This document shows positions 1 through 6,031 of a stretch of DNA of 24,856 nucleotides, piece after piece. The position numbers and the translations under genes were made by a program. The DNA lies in the IMG/VR virus record IMGVR_UViG_3300042922_000971, positions 1 to 24,856 of that record; one strand, written 5' to 3'. The DNA is from a virus. The stretch's first letter is position 1. Each line of letters begins with the position of its first letter. A model generated the notes under the pieces. The model saw only the letters and a list, made by a program, of their open reading frames with translations, was not told the DNA's origin and searched no databases.

Positions 1-13
1 ATCTATTAGTCGC

Positions 14-86
14 GGGCCATTAGCTCAGGGGATAGAGTGGCAGACTTCGAATCTGTTCGTCGGGGGTTCGAATCCCTCATGGCTCA
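14..86 (+). tRNA. tRNA-Arg, anticodon UCG (reads CGA)
   Basis: A full cloverleaf can be drawn. The acceptor stem GGGCCAT pairs with ATGGCTC (one G-T pair), the D stem is GCTC/GAGT, the anticodon stem GCAGA pairs with TCTGT, and the T stem GGGGG pairs with CCCTC around TTCGAAT. The seven-base anticodon loop CTTCGAA gives anticodon TCG. The discriminator base is A86 and CCA is not encoded. It is the only RNA gene seen. Its position beside the lysis end of the prophage makes it a plausible phage attachment site, but no second copy of its 3' end is present in the window. Confidence 0.95.
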
Positions 87-164
87 CTAATTGCAATGAG
101 TATAGCTGTTATTTTAAGGTTTAAGAAACTGAATTAACATAAAATTAACATAATGTCATTGCTC

Positions 165-205
165 AAAGAGCAGCTAAGATTTTCTTAGTGGCTCTTTTAT
201 TTTTT
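165..205 (+). terminator. Intrinsic terminator downstream of tRNA-Arg
   Basis: AAAGAGC (165-171) pairs with GCTCTTT (191-197), continued inward by CTAAGA/TCTTAG with one mismatch and a G-T pair, around a three-base T loop. A T-rich run to 205 follows. It would end tRNA transcription and insulate the next gene. Confidence 0.85.
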
Positions 206-213
206 AAGAACTG

Positions 214-222
214 TGATATAAT
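214..222 (+). promoter_or_regulatory. Extended -10 promoter for the 79-aa gene
   Basis: TGATATAAT is a perfect extended -10 (TGnTATAAT) 41 bases before the start codon of the 264-503 gene. No good -35 is seen at the usual distance, which is common for extended -10 promoters. It lies directly after the tRNA terminator. Confidence 0.6.
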
Positions 223-263
223 AATCGTAAAATTCGAACGCATGTTCATTTGTAGGTGATAAT

Positions 264-503
264 ATGAAGATTATAAATGAACCTATTAAAGTTATAGCTA
301 TATTTAATAAGGATGGAAAAATTGAGCCGGTAAAGTTCTGGTACGAAGATGAGACAGTAATAGTTGAAAAAATTCTCAAAACTTATGAAGATAAGAGCTT
401 TGGAAATAACAATATAATGTTTGTGTGCCAACACAAAGGAAGCTCCATTTATGAATTAAAATATGACTTTAAGAGTAACATCTGGTACATGTACAAAAAA
501 TAA
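264..503 (+). CDS. Small conserved-looking protein of unknown function (79 aa)
   Basis: An ATG start follows AGGTG at 254-258. The protein opens MKIINEPIKVIAIF and alternates short beta-strand-like stretches with charged turns; there is no signal peptide or membrane segment. It resembles small clostridial proteins that begin with a similar MKxINxPI stretch and end in an ELKY/W motif, a family I know only as uncharacterised. It is the only plus-strand gene on the left side, has its own extended -10 promoter, and is followed by a hairpin at 505-525. It could be a host gene next to the tRNA or a prophage end cassette; the sequence does not decide. Coding confidence is high, function unknown. Confidence 0.8.
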   Translation: MKIINEPIKVIAIFNKDGKIEPVKFWYEDETVIVEKILKTYEDKSFGNNNIMFVCQHKGSSIYELKYDFKSNIWYMYKK

Positions 504-504
504 A

Positions 505-525
505 GCCAGGATATTCAGTCCTGGC
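505..525 (-). terminator. Terminator between convergent genes
   Basis: GCCAGGA (505-511) and TCCTGGC (519-525) form a perfect 7-bp stem. Read on the minus strand it is followed by TTTATTTTTT, a strong intrinsic terminator for the 581-1393 gene and any phage read-through. On the plus strand only a weak T run follows, so it may serve both directions unequally. Confidence 0.85.
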
Positions 526-580
526 ATCCTTGAAATTTGGAATTAAATTAAGCATATATAGCATTCTAATTTATAAGCAT

Positions 581-1393
581 CTATTCAAAATAGTAATAAA
601 TTAAAACTACTAAAAAAAGAACTACACAACTTTCTAAACTTATTAATCCTTTATTATTTTTTAATTTATCAAAAACTGTCTTTTCTTTACATTCTTTAAA
701 ACTGTCCTTGATTTTTTCACCAATATAGAAAACTATTATGAAGATAAAAGCAATAAAATTATTTCTATGACTATATAATTTATATTCAAACAACATATAT
801 GAAAAATAATTAAACCATATTATACATGTGAAAATTAATACTATCTGAAACAAATCATATAAAGTCACACCATAATCACTTTCATCAATTTGCCTTGATA
901 GTATATTTAAGATATCTTTTGTCTCTTGAACCTCTGTTTCAGTTTTATTTATCAATATATTAACTTTACTAAGTTTTTCATCTAATTCTTCTTTAATTTT
1001 TATGTTTTCTAAGCAATCAATACTATCAAGTCCTTCAATTTCCTTGATAAGTGATTTAGATTCCTGCTTATTTTTTTTTAGAATACTTTCACATTTGTTT
1101 AATTCGGTTTTAGCCTCATAATACTCTTTTTTTAGCTTATTAATATCACTGCTTTTTATACTATTTACAAAAATAACGAAAACAAAGACAGCCATTAAAA
1201 ATACCGAATTTAAGAATAAACAAAAGAATATAAGTTTAGTAAACTCTAAATTAAAAAACAACTCTCTATTATAAATAAATACGTATGAAGTGCTTGGGAT
1301 AATTAAAATAAATATTCCCATTACTATTTTTAAAATTGTACCATAATCTCGATCATTTATGACTTCTATCATTGTTTTTATTAAATCTTGCAT
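581..1393 (-). CDS. Membrane protein with central coiled coil, unknown function (270 aa); candidate lysogenic-conversion gene
   Basis: I do not recognise a family. The layout is clear: two membrane segments (about residues 18-40 and 53-78), a long charged heptad-rich coiled coil (about 82-168), two more hydrophobic segments (about 179-203 and 211-225), and a C-terminal one (about 250-268) ending in a short aromatic tail. It starts at ATG with GGAGTG just upstream. It has its own consensus promoter (1428-1456) and a strong terminator (505-525), so it is a self-contained unit placed after the lysis genes at the edge of the element. That placement and build are typical of phage cargo expressed from the prophage, such as superinfection exclusion or other envelope-modifying functions. 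This role is inference; no catalytic motif is seen. Confidence 0.8.
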   Translation of the reverse strand: MQDLIKTMIEVINDRDYGTILKIVMGIFILIIPSTSYVFIYNRELFFNLEFTKLIFFCLFLNSVFLMAVFVFVIFVNSIKSSDINKLKKEYYEAKTELNKCESILKKNKQESKSLIKEIEGLDSIDCLENIKIKEELDEKLSKVNILINKTETEVQETKDILNILSRQIDESDYGVTLYDLFQIVLIFTCIIWFNYFSYMLFEYKLYSHRNNFIAFIFIIVFYIGEKIKDSFKECKEKTVFDKLKNNKGLISLESCVVLFLVVLIYYYFE

Positions 1394-1427
1394 TTTTCAC
1401 TCCAAGGATAAAACATTTTATAGAAAT

Positions 1428-1456
1428 ATATTACAATATATTGCATTATTTGTCAA
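1428..1456 (-). promoter_or_regulatory. Sigma-A promoter of the 270-aa membrane protein gene
   Basis: On the minus strand TTGACA (1451-1456), a 17-base spacer, then TAATAT (1428-1433). The -35 is perfect and the -10 matches at four of six positions. The start codon is 35 bases downstream of the -10. It overlaps the T-run of the preceding lysis-operon terminator, so the gene is uncoupled from late transcription. Confidence 0.85.
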
Positions 1457-1489
1457 AAAATAAAAAAAGACCGGACATATTAGCCCGGT
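1455..1489 (-). terminator. Terminator of the lysis/late operon
   Basis: On the minus strand ACCGGGC (1483-1489) pairs with GTCCGGT (1470-1476), one G-T pair, six-base loop, followed by a run of Ts down to 1455. The holin stop codon lies in the loop. It marks the end of the phage late transcript. Confidence 0.9.
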
Positions 1490-1824
1490 TCTTCTTCTTG
1501 ATTTGCAAGATCTTCAAATAACAAATTCTTTGATCTATTCAATTCATATACAGCTGCTTCGATCAAGGCATCAAGTTCTTCATCCGTAATAGTAATGCCT
1601 TTTCCCTTTAGAAACTCCATAACATAAGTCTTCTTACTGGGGCCGCTTTCAGGCACTTTGAAGATCTGTTCGGCAGCGGCCACTGCAGCATTTACCCACA
1701 TCTCAATAACTGAGAGTTTCTCATTGCCTATTTTGGCTCTAAGCCAAGGCACTACAAAGTATGTCAACACTAAAGTGATAACCGTTAAAACGGCCATTAA
1801 GATTTGATAAATTGCATTTTCCAT
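1480..1824 (-). CDS. Phage holin, LLH family (114 aa)
   Basis: One hydrophobic segment near the N-terminus (about residues 5-28) is followed by WLRAKIGNEKL, an alanine-rich helix containing AVAAAEQIF, and an acidic tail. This matches the phage LL-H type holin family (Holin_LLH). Holins permeabilise the cytoplasmic membrane at the end of infection and release or activate the endolysin. Its ATG overlaps the stop of the upstream peptidase (TAATG), with GGATG ahead, so the two are translationally coupled. It is the last gene of the lysis operon, directly before a strong terminator. A second holin-type gene lies two genes upstream. Confidence 0.85.
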   Translation of the reverse strand: MENAIYQILMAVLTVITLVLTYFVVPWLRAKIGNEKLSVIEMWVNAAVAAAEQIFKVPESGPSKKTYVMEFLKGKGITITDEELDALIEAAVYELNRSKNLLFEDLANQEEEPG

Positions 1825-2426
1825 TAACTCATCATCCTTTCACATATTATTATTGTTCTGATCATATCCTCCGATAAATCAAGTTCTCCAGAGCTGTTGC
1901 CTTTGATATAACCTTTATCAACCCAACCCATTACATACGCCTGCATCCATTCAGGCATGTCCTTTATGTTTTTGTACCTTTTTACTTCTGCCACTATCAA
2001 ATCAACCTCTCTTTCTTCTAAAATTGTGAAGTAATTCTGCGGATCTATTGATACGCCCTGAGCATTTCTCACTTCAAAATGCAAATGACTACCGAAGCTA
2101 TAGCCTGTCTGCCCTTCTACACCGACAGCCTGTCCCTTTTTTACCTTCTGTCCCTTGGCCAGTAGGCGCTTTGATAAATGGCAATAATGAGGATAGTAAC
2201 CATGGCCATCATCAAGCTTAATGTAGTTCCCCCACTCCCAAGTTGCGTTTGTTTTATCCAGGATGATTTGTGAACTGACAACCGTTGCATCACATAATGC
2301 TAATACATTTTTGGAAGTCAAGCCAACACAATCTATCCCCTTATGTGTCCTGGTATCTCCATTTGCCAGTGTTCGCGGACCAAACCAAGATGTTACTTTA
2401 TACTCTCCGTCATATAGTTTCATCAT
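1824..2426 (-). CDS. Endolysin: M23 zinc endopeptidase with C-terminal SLH-like domain
   Basis: The N-terminal domain carries the M23 (LytM/lysostaphin) signature. Numbered from an upstream TTG, the zinc ligands are H31 and D35 in HKGID and H119 in HLH, with H86 in the PHYCHLS stretch as the catalytic histidine. The enzyme would cut peptide cross-links of peptidoglycan. Residues about 155-203 (MPEWMQAYVMGWVDKGYIKG, then LDLSEDMIRT) resemble the S-layer-homology-like module seen in clostridial phage lysins and are probably for wall binding. I place the start at the ATG at 2426, nine bases after GGGAG; the in-frame TTG at 2435 is jammed against the ribosome site. There is no signal peptide, so export depends on the holins. 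It overlaps both neighbouring holin genes. Confidence 0.9.
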   Translation of the reverse strand: MMKLYDGEYKVTSWFGPRTLANGDTRTHKGIDCVGLTSKNVLALCDATVVSSQIILDKTNATWEWGNYIKLDDGHGYYPHYCHLSKRLLAKGQKVKKGQAVGVEGQTGYSFGSHLHFEVRNAQGVSIDPQNYFTILEEREVDLIVAEVKRYKNIKDMPEWMQAYVMGWVDKGYIKGNSSGELDLSEDMIRTIIICERMMS

Positions 2427-2904
2427 CTTTAGCAACTCCCTCCTCTTCCAATATTTTTTCTTTCCTATGTTTGACTATTGCCAGCAGCCACTTTACATCA
2501 CTGCCTGCATCATCAAGATTCTCAAGTATTGATTGGCACTCTCTTAAAAATAAAATAGAGTAAACAACCGTTCCGAGAAATGCTGCTACTCCGGCAACCG
2601 GTGATACCCTATAACTTAAGCCAACCATTATGAAAATTATCAGATATGCAAATATTTTTCTTGATGTTCCCACCCACATACTATTACTGTTTATATATTT
2701 GCCTTTTATGCTTTTCCATAGCCCGCCATGATGGACAGCAATTGAGTAATACTTTGTAATGATGTCTAGCACCATAACACCTACTACTGCACAAAATGCC
2801 GTCAAATATGAGCTCTCTGGAAATAGAACGTACATTACAGCGCTTAAAAATATTGCTGCAATTGGCTGCACGTTCTCAAATGCATTTTTTAAATACTCAT
2901 TCAA
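2410..2904 (-). CDS. Phage holin, phi-holin 4 / TcdE-UtxA type (about 164 aa)
   Basis: Three to four hydrophobic segments are visible, including IAAIFLSAVMYVLF, LTAFCAVVGVMVLDIITKYY and two more around IFAYLIIFIMVGL and VAAFLGTVVYSIL. The order, the LDIITKYYS motif after the second helix and the S-R-K stretch before the third match the bacteriophage holin 4 family, which includes TcdE of Clostridioides. The tail is acidic. The start is probably the TTG at 2904 with AGGTG five bases upstream; an in-frame TTG at 2919 lacks a ribosome site. Its 3' end overlaps the endolysin gene. A terminator at 2939-2964 separates it from the upstream acyltransferase gene. Confidence 0.85.
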   Translation of the reverse strand: MNEYLKNAFENVQPIAAIFLSAVMYVLFPESSYLTAFCAVVGVMVLDIITKYYSIAVHHGGLWKSIKGKYINSNSMWVGTSRKIFAYLIIFIMVGLSYRVSPVAGVAAFLGTVVYSILFLRECQSILENLDDAGSDVKWLLAIVKHRKEKILEEEGVAKDDETI

Positions 2905-2938
2905 TCCAACACCTCTCAAATTTAATTTTTAAATATAA

Positions 2939-2964
2939 AAAGGACCTCCGGAAGAGATCCCTTT
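2939..2964 (-). terminator. Terminator after the acyltransferase gene
   Basis: On the minus strand AAAGG, a bulged G and ATCTC pair with GAGGT and CCTTT around a five-base loop, followed by TTTATATTT. It closes the acyltransferase unit. The holin start codon is only about 35 bases further on with no visible promoter, so lysis genes need read-through. Confidence 0.75.
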
Positions 2965-3003
2965 AGGACACGAAATTTTTCTTTTGTTGCCTAATTTTGT
3001 TTC

Positions 3004-4008
3004 TTATATCTTCTTATTATAATCACGTATACCTAATAAAGTATTGTATAATTTGTCCATATAAAATATCTTTGAAACTTTCCGAATTAATAATAGTAAC
3101 CCAGCATTAAATATCAAAATAATTATTGGATTTAAAAATTCAAATATTGGGCTTTCAATAAAAAATCTTCTAATTGGAAAAACCATAAAATGAGTTAAGT
3201 ATATACTAAATGTGAGGTCTGATAAATTGTGAAAAACAGGCTTATTAAATATTTCCATTGTTGATAAAGTAAAAATGAAAATCATACCCGCAAGTTGCAT
3301 TGGTATTGCTAATTTAGAAAAATATCCACCTGCATTCGGCTCTATTAAAAATACTATAAATAATAAAATAATATAGCTTGGAATGATATAAAATACTTTT
3401 GTTTTTAGGAAAGAAAAAAAGTCTTCTAACCTTCCTTTTGCTATAACACCAATAGAAAAATAACCTATCCAATTAAACACATTTAAATAATTATTTACTT
3501 TTATTCCTAAAATTTCTGCGAGGTAATCAATTAATCCAAAGCTTGTTAATATAAGCGATAATATGTTTATGATTATAAATATTTTCAAGAATAACTCTCT
3601 TCGTACTAAACACATAAAGCAATAGCATAGCATGAGCACTGATAAATACCATAAATACGTTCCATTTCCCAATAGCCAATTTGCCAAATTTAGAATACTG
3701 AAATTTATAAAATTTGTTTTAAATTGATTATAAAAATATAGAATGCTTCCAGTAAATACCCAAGGTACTAAAATTGTTAAGAATTTTTTATGCCAGAATT
3801 TTTTTATTTCAACACTATTATTAATATTAAAATAATACCCAGAAATAAAAAGAAAAACGGGTACACCAACAGCACCAATACGTTCAGTAATATTTCCTAC
3901 AAAATAATAATCAGCATTACGTGAATGTGCAAATATTACTGATAAAATAGCAAAAACCTTAGCTATTTTCATTACATAGCTTACATTAACATTCGAATTG
4001 TTTACCAC
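3004..4008 (-). CDS. Membrane acyltransferase, acyltransferase-3 family (334 aa)
   Basis: Ten or so hydrophobic segments and three family motifs are visible: the catalytic-type histidine H28 in VIFAHSR, the VPVFLFISGYYF stretch at 49-60, and LWYLS near 120, with SIYLTHF near the C-terminus. Proteins of this family transfer acetyl or other acyl groups onto cell-surface sugars from the inner side of the membrane. In prophages they typically alter surface polysaccharide and block related phages (serotype conversion). The start is GTG with AGAGGAGA nine bases ahead. The gene has its own promoter with repeated operator-like elements and its own terminator, and interrupts the tail-fibre to lysis order, all marks of a later-acquired moron. 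The exact acyl acceptor cannot be told. Confidence 0.88.
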   Translation of the reverse strand: MVNNSNVNVSYVMKIAKVFAILSVIFAHSRNADYYFVGNITERIGAVGVPVFLFISGYYFNINNSVEIKKFWHKKFLTILVPWVFTGSILYFYNQFKTNFINFSILNLANWLLGNGTYLWYLSVLMLCYCFMCLVRRELFLKIFIIINILSLILTSFGLIDYLAEILGIKVNNYLNVFNWIGYFSIGVIAKGRLEDFFSFLKTKVFYIIPSYIILLFIVFLIEPNAGGYFSKLAIPMQLAGMIFIFTLSTMEIFNKPVFHNLSDLTFSIYLTHFMVFPIRRFFIESPIFEFLNPIIILIFNAGLLLLIRKVSKIFYMDKLYNTLLGIRDYNKKI

Positions 4009-4031
4009 AACAAATTTCTCCTCTTTAAGTA

Positions 4032-4090
4032 TTGAATACCTAATTATTATATCATATACTAATTAGGTATTCAAACCTAATTAGTATATG
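4032..4090. repeat. Three copies of a 15-bp element forming two overlapping inverted repeats
   Basis: The element CCTAATTA(T/G)TATAT(C/G) occurs at 4039-4053 and 4076-4090 on the plus strand and inverted at 4053-4067. The middle copy pairs with either neighbour: 4032-4046 with 4060-4074 (15 bp, 13-base spacer) or 4053-4067 with 4076-4090 (15 bp, 8-base spacer). The two palindromes are mutually exclusive as hairpins. They cover the region upstream of the -35, the spacer and the start region of the acyltransferase promoter, so they look like operators or a structural switch. Confidence 0.9.
4046..4074 (-). promoter_or_regulatory. Promoter of the acyltransferase gene
   Basis: On the minus strand TTGAAT (4069-4074), 17 bases, then TATAAT (4046-4051) preceded by TG to give an extended -10. 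The expected start is near 4039, giving a short leader of about 30 bases before the GTG. One copy of the 15-bp element fills the spacer and the others flank -35 and the start point. Confidence 0.8.
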
Positions 4091-4131
4091 TCCTAAGCTA
4101 CATTAATATTGTAATTGTCCTGTATATAATA

Positions 4132-4281
4132 CTATAATGTAACTATTTCGTTAATAATTTCTTGTTTTTCATCAACTGTTAATGCAGGATAATCTTGCAA
4201 TATTACTTCAACTGTTATTTGTTCTGCTTCAATTCTTGCTTTTATTGCTCTTACAAATATTCTTAATTTCCATCCTGGCAT
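4132..4281 (-). CDS. Small phage protein of unknown function (49 aa)
   Basis: The reading frame starts at ATG 4281, overlapping the stop of the preceding gene (TAATG), with a very strong GGAGGAGG site eight bases ahead, and stops with TAG at 4132. The protein begins MPGWKLRIFVRAIKARIEAE and continues with a short amphipathic stretch containing YPALTVDEKQ. It is highly charged, helical in character and has no membrane segment. It lies in the tail-fibre accessory position, where PBSX-like phages carry very short proteins such as XkdX, but it does not show the XkdX sequence pattern. Function unknown; coding status is well supported by the ribosome site and coupling. Confidence 0.75.
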   Translation of the reverse strand: MPGWKLRIFVRAIKARIEAEQITVEVILQDYPALTVDEKQEIINEIVTL

Positions 4282-4610
4282 TATAAACCTCCTCCTAATA
4301 TTTCGGCTATAGCCATCTCTAAGTCTAAAAACCTTTGTTCTTCAGTCGTTGGTCTTTTCGGTATGTTGTTTATAATGTTTATTTCATTTTGAATTTTTTC
4401 GTCAGTTTTAACTACTATCTGTCCATCAAACATATATAAATATATACCTTGAATATCTGATAAATTTGGATTGACTTCTCCAAACAATTCAAAATGCCTT
4501 TGACCATTTTCATTAACACAAATATCGGTTTCCAACGGAGTTTCAAATGCATCTGAAAAACCTTTTATAATATTGTTGTTTATATCTAATCTTATATAGT
4601 GTTTATTCAT
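4281..4610 (-). CDS. Tail-fibre accessory protein, unknown function (109 aa)
   Basis: ATG start, nine bases after the tail-fibre gene ends. The N-terminal half reads like a small beta-rich domain (YIRLDINNNIIKGFSDAFE, then IYLYMFDGQIVV), and the C-terminal part is helical (RPTTEEQRFLDLEMAIAEIL) and could form a coiled coil. Similar short proteins follow tail-fibre genes in many Firmicutes phages and are thought to be fibre chaperones or tip proteins, but I cannot assign a family. It is coupled to the 49-aa gene by a TAATG overlap. Confidence 0.75.
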   Translation of the reverse strand: MNKHYIRLDINNNIIKGFSDAFETPLETDICVNENGQRHFELFGEVNPNLSDIQGIYLYMFDGQIVVKTDEKIQNEINIINNIPKRPTTEEQRFLDLEMAIAEILGGGL

Positions 4611-4619
4611 TTAAGCCTC

Positions 4620-5480
4620 CTATATTTCCGCATCTGCTGTGTAATGATAATACGCATTAGCATTTGATACTCCACTCGTTATATTAATTACGCCAAACCC
4701 ATTTAATCCAACCAAAACAGCTTCAGCCGACTTATCGCCGCTGTTTGCAATTTTATCGATAGCACCTGATGTTGAATAAATTTTCACGGTAGGAGTTGTT
4801 CTTTTGGATACTTTAAAAATTGTGCCGGACATTTGACCGGCACTTGGTCTGACTGCAAATTCAATTATAGAACCTATTTCTGTTGCTGTTCCCGGAGCAA
4901 CATCAACATTCCAAGTTTTTTCGAAGTATCTTTGACATAACAATAATTCTAATCCTATAGGTCTTTCCTCGTATGCTGTTGCTTTTAATCCTGTTTCTAA
5001 TTGTACTTTAATTGCTGTAGCAGGCACTATAACACTCGTGTTTCCTGCTGTAACCGTTGCTGTTATAGGTGATACTGCTGTTGTACCTCCAAACGTGCCT
5101 GTGCCACCACCTAGCCATGATAATGTATAAGTTTCTGCTGGCAAAGCTTCGATGACTTGTTCAAGTCCGTTCGCGTGACCTTTCCATCTATCATAACCAT
5201 ATACACCTACTGATTGAGCTTTTGCAGATGCAACCCTCTGATTGACTGTAAAATCACCATTGATAATTTTATTTTTTAAGGCTCCCAAAGAGTTATTTTG
5301 TTCCTTAACTTCATTGACTGCTGCTACTAAATTCGTCTTGTCAGTTGTTACTAGATTTGCTAATTTTCCCACAGCCCCATCTATTGTAGCATTATCTTCT
5401 ACAAAGTCTAGTCTCTTGGGATATTCATTACCGGCCCATTGGTTAAGACCTAAATTCGTTGTTTTATTTACACTCGGCAT
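4620..5480 (-). CDS. Tail fibre / receptor-binding-region protein (286 aa)
   Basis: The N-terminus TTNLGLNQWAGNEYPKRLDF matches the attachment segment common to clostridial phage tail fibres, followed by a coiled-coil-like stretch (about 40-70). The motif KNKIINGDFTVNQR and the later YEERPIGLELLLCQRYFEK stretch are also typical of phage fibre C-terminal domains. The C-terminal half is rich in G, T, S and A, as in beta-structured fibres. It would attach to the baseplate and contact the cell surface. The ATG overlaps the stop of the YmfQ-type gene (TAATG). Fibre genes of this kind diverge quickly, so receptor specificity cannot be inferred. Its closeness to a surface-modifying acyltransferase gene is suggestive. 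Confidence 0.85.
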   Translation of the reverse strand: MPSVNKTTNLGLNQWAGNEYPKRLDFVEDNATIDGAVGKLANLVTTDKTNLVAAVNEVKEQNNSLGALKNKIINGDFTVNQRVASAKAQSVGVYGYDRWKGHANGLEQVIEALPAETYTLSWLGGGTGTFGGTTAVSPITATVTAGNTSVIVPATAIKVQLETGLKATAYEERPIGLELLLCQRYFEKTWNVDVAPGTATEIGSIIEFAVRPSAGQMSGTIFKVSKRTTPTVKIYSTSGAIDKIANSGDKSAEAVLVGLNGFGVINITSGVSNANAYYHYTADAEI

Positions 5481-6031
5481 TATACAACCTCCTTGTATAC
5501 TTCAAATTCATCCCAGGTAAGATTGAGTGTATCCCAGGTGTCAAAAGTCTTGTTATAACCGTCAAATTCATCCCATGTAATATAGGAGTATTCAAAAGTA
5601 AAAGTTAAATGAGCCGGCTTTATTTCTTCGATTGTAAGTGTCAAATCTGCCATGTTAGCCGGTACCCCTTTAACCCCTACAAACTTAATTTTAAAGCTAT
5701 AGTTGGCCGGATCTTCGATAACATCAACTTCACCATTGCTGAAAGATGCCGCTGTATCTATGATCATCTTCTTTGTTACTGTTCCAATCCCCCTTATTTT
5801 CGCTCTAATACGTTCTCGCCTGAATTCGTCTGATTTGTTTACATCAACTTGTATTCCATATATATATTCATACCTGGACAATAAAGCTGAAGCTGTATTA
5901 ACAAAGCACTCAGCAATCGTATCATCGAGTTTGCTGGCCAAAGAGTTTATATCCGTACTCAGGATTTCTTGAAGCTCTTCCATGGCAAGATTACCTTTAT
6001 AGTAATCCGGAAGTAATGTTATGAGGTCCAA
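5480..6031 (-). CDS. xkdU: Baseplate/tail protein, YmfQ (DUF2313) family, XkdU-like (183 aa)
   Basis: The protein opens with LITLLPDYYKGN, then a helical section LASKLDDTIAECFVNTASA, the conserved RRERIRAKIRGIGTVTK motif and a C-terminal beta section. This is the pattern of the YmfQ/Mu gp48 family of baseplate wedge-end proteins, and the position directly after baseplate J fits. Start is TTG with GGAGGTGG eight bases upstream. The tail ends in two near-repeats of TWD(E/T)xxxxxxTWD, an unusual repetitive C-terminus (about residues 152-178) that may connect to the fibre. Confidence 0.88.
   Translation of the reverse strand: MDLITLLPDYYKGNLAMEELQEILSTDINSLASKLDDTIAECFVNTASALLSRYEYIYGIQVDVNKSDEFRRERIRAKIRGIGTVTKKMIIDTAASFSNGEVDVIEDPANYSFKIKFVGVKGVPANMADLTLTIEEIKPAHLTFTFEYSYITWDEFDGYNKTFDTWDTLNLTWDEFEVYKEVV

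Noticed and set aside
14-505. Direct repeat of the tRNA 3' end as a complete attachment-site pair
   Set aside because: I looked for a second copy near the right end of the window and saw none, so no att pair is claimed.
2263-2532. Plus-strand open frames across the lysis genes
   Set aside because: They are mirror frames of well-supported minus-strand phage genes with no ribosome sites or recognisable protein character. The same holds for the many other plus-strand frames between 1.8 and 22 kb.
4009-4131. CRISPR-like interpretation of the repeated 15-bp element
   Set aside because: Only three copies, alternating orientation, no spacers of uniform length and no cas genes. The position over a promoter fits operators better.
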